DNA of 27,428 bases from Spirochaetota bacterium. Its GTDB lineage: Bacteria; Spirochaetota; Spirochaetia; DSM-27196; PWMO01. The translations under genes and the position numbers were made by a program. A model generated the notes under the pieces. It was not told where the DNA came from and ran no database searches. It worked only from the letters and a program-made list of their open reading frames with translations. The DNA is taken from positions 1-27,428 of the forward strand of contig JAAAOR010000096.1 of the NCBI GenBank assembly GCA_009908735.1, given 5' to 3'. Below are positions 22,137 through 27,428 of the stretch, one piece after another (within the stretch, counting starts at the first letter, position 1; each line of letters opens with the position of its first letter).

Positions 22137-23447
22137 TTGAATCCAGTAAAAATTGGCCTACTCGGTCTCGGCACCGTTGGGGGCGGCACATATCGCGTGC
22201 TTACGCGGAACGCAGAGGAAATCGGGCGGCGCGCGGGCCGCGGTATCGTCATCAGTCATGCGTCGGTGCGGAATCCCGACCGGGTCCCCGGCCTCGGACT
22301 CGAGGGTGTCACGCTGTCGGATGACCCCCGGGAGGTCGTGAACGATCCCGAGGTATCCGTCGTCGTCGAGCTCATCGGGGGCTATGACGACGCGTTTGAG
22401 CTCGTGATGCGTGCAATCGAGAACGGCAAGCATGTTGTCACGGCAAACAAGGCCCTCATCGCCCAGCACGGAAACGAGCTTTTCAAGGCTGCTCAAGACC
22501 GTGGCGTGATGATCGCCTTCGAGGGGGCGGTTGCCGGCGGTATCCCCATTATCAAGTCAATCCGCGAAGGACTTGCCGGAAACAAGATCGAGTGGCTCGC
22601 GGGGATCGTAAACGGCACCTGCAATTTCATTCTCACCGAGATGAGGGAGAAGGGGCGGGAGTTCAATGACGTGCTCGCCGAGGCGCAGCGGCTCGGCTAC
22701 GCGGAGGCCGACCCGTCGTTCGACATCGACGGCATCGACGCGGCCCACAAGCTCACCATTCTCGCCTCGATCGCCTTCGGCATCCCTCTTCAATTCGACA
22801 AGGTCTACATCGAAGGCCTCGCCGGCGTAACGCGTGATGACGTGGTCTACGCCGAGGAGCTCGGCTACATCATCAAGCATCTTGCGATCGCAAGAAAGAC
22901 CGACGGGCGGGTGGAACTACGCGTGCACCCCACCCTCATTCCCGAGCGGCGTCTCATCGCCAGCGTCAACGGGGTAATGAACGCCATCATGGTATGGGCG
23001 GACGCACTCGGGCCGGCGCTGTTTTACGGGCCGGGGGCGGGCGGCGAGCCGACCGCGTCGGCGGTGGTTGCCGACCTCGTGGACGTGGTTCGCACCCTTA
23101 CCACCGACCCGGACAATCGCGTGCCCCACCTGGCGTTCAAGCCCGACCAGATCGCGGACCTTCCCATTAGCTCCGTCGAGGAGGTGGAGACCTCCTACTA
23201 CATTCGCCTACAAGCCGTCGACCGGCCCGGTGTTATGGCGACCGTTTCCGGCATTATGGGTGACCTCGATATTTCCATCGAGGCAATCCTTCAGAAGGAA
23301 CCGGGCGAGGGCGACACGACGGTGCCGCTGATCCTGCTGACGCGCCGGGTCAAGGAGAAGGCGGTGAGCGAGGCGATTCGGCAGTTCAAGCATCTCGACG
23401 TCATCGTGGGCGATGTGACACGGCTGCGCGTTGAAACGCTGGCATGA
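22137..23447 (+). CDS. hom: Homoserine dehydrogenase with C-terminal ACT domain
   Basis: This 436-residue enzyme reduces aspartate semialdehyde to homoserine, leading to threonine and methionine. It has the nucleotide loop GLGTVGGG (10-17), TANKALIAQHG (103-112), GAVAGGIPIIKS (130-141), GIVNGTCNFILTEM (157-169), and the catalytic region DIDGIDAAHKL with Asp201 and Lys205. An ACT domain (about 354-430, SYYIRLQAVDRPGVMA) probably binds threonine for feedback control. The start is a TTG at 22137: AGGAGAGG lies at the right distance, the protein begins MNPVKIGLLGLGTVG as expected, and the frame upstream of it lies in the asd/hom promoter region. Aspartokinase follows 46 bp downstream. Confidence 0.95.
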   Translation: MNPVKIGLLGLGTVGGGTYRVLTRNAEEIGRRAGRGIVISHASVRNPDRVPGLGLEGVTLSDDPREVVNDPEVSVVVELIGGYDDAFELVMRAIENGKHVVTANKALIAQHGNELFKAAQDRGVMIAFEGAVAGGIPIIKSIREGLAGNKIEWLAGIVNGTCNFILTEMREKGREFNDVLAEAQRLGYAEADPSFDIDGIDAAHKLTILASIAFGIPLQFDKVYIEGLAGVTRDDVVYAEELGYIIKHLAIARKTDGRVELRVHPTLIPERRLIASVNGVMNAIMVWADALGPALFYGPGAGGEPTASAVVADLVDVVRTLTTDPDNRVPHLAFKPDQIADLPISSVEEVETSYYIRLQAVDRPGVMATVSGIMGDLDISIEAILQKEPGEGDTTVPLILLTRRVKEKAVSEAIRQFKHLDVIVGDVTRLRVETLA

Positions 23448-23453
23448 TTGCCC

Positions 23454-23483
23454 AGACGGAGACGGAGACGGAGACCGAGACGG
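23454..23483 (+). repeat. Hexanucleotide tandem repeat (AGACGG)x5 before aspartokinase
   Basis: Five tandem copies of AGACGG (the fourth is AGACCG) fill most of the 46-bp gap between hom and aspartokinase and run into the Shine-Dalgarno GGAGGGG. Each exact unit junction carries a GGAG. A change in copy number would shift spacing and the number of Shine-Dalgarno-like sites without touching the coding frame. Confidence 0.85.
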
Positions 23484-23493
23484 AGGGGCGGCG

Positions 23494-24825
23494 ATGATTG
23501 TCTGCAAATTCGGGGGTAGCTCTCTCGCCGATGCGGCGCAGATGAGGAAGGTGGCCGAGATCGTCGGTCAGTCCGAGGACCGCACCGTCGTTGTGGTGTC
23601 CGCACCCGGAAAACGGCGTAAAGAGGACGAAAAGATCACCGACATCCTCATCTCCTGTCACGAGCTCGCCACTCGGGGGGACGATGTGTCGGCCCGATTT
23701 GCCGCGGTACGGAACCGATACACCGGCATTGCCCGCAACCTCGGCCTCGGCACGGACTTCGCTCCCGTGCTGGACGAGGTAGAGGCCGACATTCGAAACG
23801 GCGCCGGTCGCAGTGCCGTGGTCTCGCGAGGTGAGTACCTCAGCGCCCATCTGGTGTCCGCCTTTCTCGGCTTTGAGTTCGTCGATGCCGCAGAGATCAT
23901 CCGTTTCTCCGATGAGGTGACCGTCGACGACGCGGCCACCGACGAGCTCGTAGGCCGTCGCCTCTCAGCCGGCAGCCGCTACGTGGTGCCCGGGTTCTAC
24001 GGCGGCTTCTCCGACGGGCGCGTGCAACTCTTTTCCCGCGGCGGCTCCGACATCTCGGCGGCACTCATCGCACGCGCTCTCGGTGCGGATGTCTACGAGA
24101 ACTGGACGGACGTCTCCGGCCTCCTCTCCGCCGACCCGCGTATCGTGGAGAACCCCGCACTGATCAAGCGTGTGAGCTATCTCGAGCTCCGCGAGCTTGC
24201 CTACCTCGGTGCCGCCGTTTTCCACGAGGAGGCGGTGGCGCCGGTGGCGGAGAAGAACATCCCCATTCAGATTCGCAATACGAACGAGCCGGACCATCCC
24301 GGAACGACCATCGCCGGGCTTGCCGATAGAGGTGCGGACGAGGCGACCGGCGGACCCTCGGCGCGCACCACTGGTGTGGCCGGCCGTACCGGGTACCGCT
24401 CGGTTCTGATCGAGCGCTCGATGCTCAGCAAAGATGCGGGCTACATGGACCGTGTGCGCGGAGCTTTTGCCGATGCCGCCGTCCCTGTCCGCCACTCGGT
24501 ATCCGGAAGTGACTCGCTGCTCGTGGTATGTCCCGCGGAGCCCCTCGAGTCCCGCGAGGGCGGACTCAAACAGGTTCTGATCGAGAAGCTCGGGGCCGAG
24601 CGCGTGGACTTTGGCGGTCCGATGGCGATCGTGGGGGTCGTCTATCCCTCGCGCGGTGTGCACGCTGGGGCACTTTCACGAATGGCTGCCGAGCTCGACG
24701 GCTCGGGCGTCAAACTTCGCTATGTCAGCGCGGGAGAGTCGCCGCATACCGCCGTGTTCGGTGTAGACGAGGGCGACTACGCCACCGCCGTGCGCGCGGT
24801 TTACCGCGGCGCACGAACTCAGTAG
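23494..24825 (+). CDS. lysC: Aspartokinase with C-terminal ACT domains
   Basis: This 443-residue enzyme phosphorylates L-aspartate, the first step of the aspartate family. Visible are MIVCKFGGSSLAD with the KFGGSS nucleotide motif (5-10), SRGEYLSAHL (111-120), the VPGFYGG and FSRGGSDISAALIA stretch, and DVYENWTDVSGLLSADPRIV. Two ACT-like segments follow: RSVLIERSMLSKDAGYMDRV onwards and MAIVGVVYPSRGVHAGALS. It is monofunctional, separate from homoserine dehydrogenase, and carries the length of a single-chain feedback-regulated type. The effector (lysine or threonine) cannot be read by eye; the symbol lysC is by analogy. The ATG at 23494 follows GGAGGGG; the frame upstream would translate the hexamer repeat. 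Its stop overlaps the end of the glutamate dehydrogenase gene by seven bases. Confidence 0.94.
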   Translation: MIVCKFGGSSLADAAQMRKVAEIVGQSEDRTVVVVSAPGKRRKEDEKITDILISCHELATRGDDVSARFAAVRNRYTGIARNLGLGTDFAPVLDEVEADIRNGAGRSAVVSRGEYLSAHLVSAFLGFEFVDAAEIIRFSDEVTVDDAATDELVGRRLSAGSRYVVPGFYGGFSDGRVQLFSRGGSDISAALIARALGADVYENWTDVSGLLSADPRIVENPALIKRVSYLELRELAYLGAAVFHEEAVAPVAEKNIPIQIRNTNEPDHPGTTIAGLADRGADEATGGPSARTTGVAGRTGYRSVLIERSMLSKDAGYMDRVRGAFADAAVPVRHSVSGSDSLLVVCPAEPLESREGGLKQVLIEKLGAERVDFGGPMAIVGVVYPSRGVHAGALSRMAAELDGSGVKLRYVSAGESPHTAVFGVDEGDYATAVRAVYRGARTQ

Positions 24826-26156
24826 CCGAGGTCGATCATCGCGTCGGCCACGCGCCGGAATCCCGCGATGTTCGCTCCTCGGATGTAGTCGACGCTGCCG
24901 TCCGCGCGTCGGCCCTCGGTGACCGCGGCGGTGTGAATGTCTCCCATGATCTTCTGCAGCTTCTCGTCGACCTCTTCCCGTGGCCAGGACAGCTTCATCG
25001 CATTCTGCGACATCTCGAGTCCCGAGACCGCAACGCCGCCCGCGTTCGCGGCTTTCCCCGGAGCCATGGGGATCTGTGCTTTGGCGAAGGCCTCCACAGC
25101 CTCCGGCGTGCAGCCCATGTTGGAGGCTTCGACCACGTAGCGTGCTCCGTTGGAGATGAGCGCCCTCGCGTCTTCGCCGGAGAGCTCGTTCTGGATTGCA
25201 GAGGGGATCGCGACGTCAACCGGCACCTCCCATGGGCGGCGGTCGGGGACGAACTTTGCCTTGAACTTGTCGGCGTAGGGGGCCACCGCGTCGTTGTTTG
25301 ATGCGCGGAGCTCGAGCATGTAGTCGAGTTTCTCCTGGGTGGAGATCCCTTCTTCGTCGATGACGTAGCCGTCGGGCCCGGAAATGGTTACGACCGTCGC
25401 GCCGAGCTCGCTCGCTTTGGATGCCGCGCCCCAGGCCACGTTTCCAAACCCCGAGACGGCGATGCGTTTGCCCTCGATGCCGTCGCCGCGTTCGCGCATC
25501 ATGTGATCGAGGAAGTACACGGCGCCGAATCCGGTCGCCTCTGGACGAATGAGTGATCCTCCCCAGCCACGGGCTTTCCCGGTGAGCACTCCCACATGCT
25601 CGCCGCGCAGCCGCTTCCACTGCCCGTAGAGGTAGCCGATTTCCATGCCGCCCACGCCGATGTCACCCGCCGGCACGTCGAGGTCGGGGCCGATGTACTT
25701 CTGCAGCTCCGTCATGAAGGCTTTGCTGAAGCGGCGAATCTCATTCTGCGACTTTCCCTTTGCATGAAAATCCGAGCCGCCCTTGCCGCCGCCAAGGGGC
25801 AGGCCGCTCAGCGCATTCTTGAAGGTCTGCTCGAAGGCGAGAAACTTCAGCCCGCCGAGAGTCACGCTGGGGTGGAACCGGATGCCGCCCTTGTAGGGAC
25901 CGAGTGCATTGTTGAACTGCACGCGGTAGCCGCGGTTCACCTGCACATCGCCGTCGTCGTCCTCCCACTCGACCCGAAACGTCACGACTCGATCCGGCTC
26001 AGTGAGGCGCTCGAGGATCTTCGCGCTGAGGTAGGCCGGGTTACCGTTGACCTCATCAATGACTGACTCACAAACCTCCTGGACGGCCTGCACGAACTCC
26101 GGCTGAGCGGGATTACGCCGCTCCACGCCCGAAACAAAGCTCTTCAGCTGGTACAT
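24819..26156 (-). CDS. gdhA: NADP-type glutamate dehydrogenase GdhA
   Basis: This 445-residue enzyme makes glutamate from 2-oxoglutarate and ammonia. The substrate and catalytic region is complete: PYKGGIRFHP (Lys89), TFKNAL (Lys113), GGGKGGSDF with catalytic Lys125, and VPAGDIGVGG with Asp165. The nucleotide loop is SGFGNVA, and the length matches the hexameric NADP-dependent biosynthetic class of E. coli GdhA; NADP use is inferred from that resemblance. The ATG at 26156 is preceded by GGGGTGAAG. It diverges from the aminotransferase gene across 264 bp and converges on aspartokinase with a 7-bp overlap. Its product would supply the amino donor for the neighbouring transaminase. Confidence 0.96.
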   Translation of the reverse strand: MYQLKSFVSGVERRNPAQPEFVQAVQEVCESVIDEVNGNPAYLSAKILERLTEPDRVVTFRVEWEDDDGDVQVNRGYRVQFNNALGPYKGGIRFHPSVTLGGLKFLAFEQTFKNALSGLPLGGGKGGSDFHAKGKSQNEIRRFSKAFMTELQKYIGPDLDVPAGDIGVGGMEIGYLYGQWKRLRGEHVGVLTGKARGWGGSLIRPEATGFGAVYFLDHMMRERGDGIEGKRIAVSGFGNVAWGAASKASELGATVVTISGPDGYVIDEEGISTQEKLDYMLELRASNNDAVAPYADKFKAKFVPDRRPWEVPVDVAIPSAIQNELSGEDARALISNGARYVVEASNMGCTPEAVEAFAKAQIPMAPGKAANAGGVAVSGLEMSQNAMKLSWPREEVDEKLQKIMGDIHTAAVTEGRRADGSVDYIRGANIAGFRRVADAMIDLGY

Positions 26157-26211
26157 ACTTCACCCCTGTGTTGCGTTAATTGAACCGGTGTATATATATT
26201 GCGACGAATTC

Positions 26212-26240
26212 ATTCTCAGGGGGCACTTACCAATTGTCAA
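26212..26240 (-). promoter_or_regulatory. Possible promoter of gdhA
   Basis: On the minus strand TTGACA (26235-26240), 17 bases, GAGAAT (26212-26217). The leader would be about 50 nt. An AT run (TATATATA) nearer the gene, at about 26190-26198, is an alternative -10 without a clear -35. Confidence 0.4.
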
Positions 26241-26311
26241 GCTGAAATCATATGGTAGCATGCCTTTAAAGAGAACGCCACTTCAGAGGGCGTGGGTGTC
26301 TCGTTTTCTCC

Positions 26312-26340
26312 TTGACACAGTCCGGCTTACCATGCAGAAT
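26312..26340 (+). promoter_or_regulatory. Promoter of the class III aminotransferase
   Basis: TTGACA (26312-26317), 17 bases, CAGAAT (26335-26340). The leader would be about 74 nt and contain the inverted repeat at 26347-26393. Confidence 0.45.
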
Positions 26341-26346
26341 GAACTT

Positions 26347-26393
26347 CGTTTCAGTATAGTAACCGACGTTCAAATAATAGAACTACTGAAGTG
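26347..26393 (+). promoter_or_regulatory. Leader inverted repeat before the aminotransferase
   Basis: TTCAGTA (26350-26356) and TACTGAA (26384-26390) are exact complements. With two G-U pairs and one G-C pair the stem extends to 26347 and 26393. The loop is 27 nt. In RNA it would sit at the very 5' end of the predicted transcript; in DNA it could be an operator. Confidence 0.4.
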
Positions 26394-26420
26394 GTATAAC
26401 GCATCATACGGAGTGGACCA

Positions 26421-27428
26421 ATGGAAACGAAGACTATAAGCAAGTTTGCCGATCTCTCGCTCGATAAGGCGCCTGTCATCAATGTTGCCCCGCCGGGACC
26501 CAAGTCGAAAGAGCTTCTCGACTATCAGAGTAAGCACGAAAGCTCCGCCGTATCGTATCCGAAGGGAATGCCCATGGCCATCAAGCGTGGCAAGGGCGCG
26601 ACAATTGAAGATGTCGACGGCAACGTGTACATCGACTTCTTCGGCGCCGCCGGCGTCATGGCGGTGGGGCATGCTCATCCCGACGTGCTGGCCGCGGCCC
26701 ACAAGCAGATAGATCAGTCGACGCATACCCTCGATATCCCCACCGACGCCCGTCGCGAGATGGTCTCGGTGCTAAGAGAGATCCTGCCGAAGGAGCTCTC
26801 ACGCGTGTTCTTCGGCGGCCCGACCGGTTCCGACGCGGTCGAGCAGGCCATCAAGCTTGCCAAGTACAACACCGGCCGCCATGAGGTGATTGCCTTCCAC
26901 GGCGCCTATCACGGCATGACCGGTACGGCGCTTGCTCTCACCACCGATGCGAGCCATCGCGAGGGCATGGGTCCTCTGACCCCGGGTGTCCGCTTCATCC
27001 CCTACGACTACAGCTACCGCAGTCCCTTCGGCGGTCCGGAGGGCGAAACCGACCTGCGCGCGGCCGACTACCTTGAGATGGTGCTGTCGGACTCCCACTC
27101 CGGGTTCGCAAAGCCGGCGGCCGTCATCCTCGAATCCGTGCAGGGGGAGGGTGGAACCATCATCCCCAGCCCCCGATTTCTCAAGCGCGTTCGCGAGATC
27201 ACGAAAAAGCACGACGTGCTCCTCATCTGCGATGAAATCCAGGCGGGCCTCGGGCGCACCGGCAAGATGTTCGCCTTTGAGCATGCCGGAACCGACTGCG
27301 TGCCCGATATCATCACCATGAGCAAGGCCCTCGGCGGCCTCGGATTCCCGATCTCGGCCATTGCCTACCGCGAAGAGCTCAACACCTGGCCCGCCGGCGC
27401 AACGATCGGCACCTTCCGCGGTAACATG
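26421..27428 (+). CDS. Class III aminotransferase, diaminobutyrate--2-oxoglutarate transaminase-like (runs off the window)
   Basis: The first 336 codons are present and the frame is open to the right edge. The class III (ornithine/GABA) fold is shown by FFGGPTGSDAVEQAIKLAK (130-148), AFHGAYHGMTGTAL (158-171), ICDEIQAGLGRTG (269-281) with the PLP-ring Asp271, and MSKALGGLGFP with Schiff-base Lys302. The N-terminus (APPGPKSKELLDYQ, SYPKGMPMAIKRGKGATIED) is like the Dat group of 2,4-diaminobutyrate transaminases, which use glutamate and aspartate semialdehyde. A GABA or other omega-amino-acid transaminase is the main alternative. GGAG lies seven bases before the ATG. Glutamate dehydrogenase on one side and the asd/aspartokinase genes close by fit the diaminobutyrate reading. 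Confidence 0.85.
   Translation, partial: METKTISKFADLSLDKAPVINVAPPGPKSKELLDYQSKHESSAVSYPKGMPMAIKRGKGATIEDVDGNVYIDFFGAAGVMAVGHAHPDVLAAAHKQIDQSTHTLDIPTDARREMVSVLREILPKELSRVFFGGPTGSDAVEQAIKLAKYNTGRHEVIAFHGAYHGMTGTALALTTDASHREGMGPLTPGVRFIPYDYSYRSPFGGPEGETDLRAADYLEMVLSDSHSGFAKPAAVILESVQGEGGTIIPSPRFLKRVREITKKHDVLLICDEIQAGLGRTGKMFAFEHAGTDCVPDIITMSKALGGLGFPISAIAYREELNTWPAGATIGTFRGNM

Noticed and set aside
23431..23493. Extension of aspartokinase with a DGDGDGDRDGG tract
   Set aside because: The tract is just the translated hexamer repeat, starts inside hom, and the normal KFGGSS N-terminus begins at the ATG at 23494 with a good Shine-Dalgarno.
24528..25301. 257-residue open frame on the plus strand across aspartokinase and gdhA
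   Set aside because: It covers the convergent ends of two firm genes and has an Arg-rich shadow composition.
26188..26439. 83-residue open frame in the gdhA-aminotransferase gap
   Set aside because: No Shine-Dalgarno before its start; it runs over the promoter and start of the aminotransferase and shows no domain or signal.
1..27428. CRISPR arrays, insertion sequences, integrase or att sites, phage or toxin-antitoxin genes
   Set aside because: I saw no repeat-spacer pattern, no transposase or integrase motif, and no direct repeats at the tRNA-Lys 3' end that would mark an integrated element.

Overview
This window is about 27.4 kb of GC-rich, densely packed bacterial chromosome. It carries housekeeping and cell-envelope genes and no sign of phage, transposon, plasmid or CRISPR sequence. 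The gene content suggests a free-living spirochaete (Spirochaetota, probably Spirochaetaceae-like). The pointers are a PlzA-like PilZ protein with an N-terminal membrane anchor, an outer-membrane barrel with the SSMGG...NPAGF start seen in spirochaete UPF0164/FadL-like proteins, a bactofilin and several envelope lipoprotein or HEAT/TPR proteins. The assignment is an inference from family resemblance; no 16S rRNA gene is present.

Layout. 1-994 (minus): CcdA (cut by the window edge) and a TlpA-type thioredoxin, a periplasmic thiol-redox pair. 1069-1764 (minus): a CPBP membrane protease with a perfect inverted repeat at its 5' end. 1888-6694 (plus): PilZ protein, secreted HEAT-repeat protein, ComEC channel without a nuclease domain, and KsgA. 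6672-9317 (minus): pta-dapB-dapA operon. 9475-10197 (plus): short prephenate dehydrogenase. 10246-11148 (minus): putative outer-membrane protein. 11292-14381 (plus): bactofilin, TPR protein, lipoprotein and outer-membrane barrel, an envelope block. 14515-14587: tRNA-Lys(UUU). 14652-15152 (minus): DUF302 protein. 15375-15866 (plus): ferritin-like protein. 15980-17278 (minus): aminotransferase. 17365-20657 (plus): DUF3267-like membrane protein, D-2-hydroxyacid dehydrogenase, Asp/Glu-racemase-family protein and IclR regulator. 20654-21757 (minus): asd. 22137-24825 (plus): hom and aspartokinase. 24819-26156 (minus): glutamate dehydrogenase. 26421 to the edge (plus): class III aminotransferase resembling diaminobutyrate transaminases.

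How the genes work together. The right half holds most of the aspartate-family pathway: aspartokinase, asd and homoserine dehydrogenase, with dapA and dapB on the left. Glutamate dehydrogenase and a diaminobutyrate-type aminotransferase sit next to them and would supply glutamate and drain aspartate semialdehyde. The best non-coding find is a lysine riboswitch (L box) on the minus strand at about 21846-22014. It lies behind a strong promoter and upstream of asd, in the 379-bp gap between the divergent asd and hom genes, so end-product control by lysine falls on asd.

Several genes (tyrA-like, the outer-membrane protein at 11148, the aminotransferase at 17278 and possibly the DUF3267 gene) have a sigma70-like -10 box ending only 6-7 nt before the ATG and, except for the last, no Shine-Dalgarno, which points to leaderless mRNAs. 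Three tail-to-tail gene pairs overlap at their 3' ends. I see no wholly new defence or mobile system; the points worth following are regulatory.
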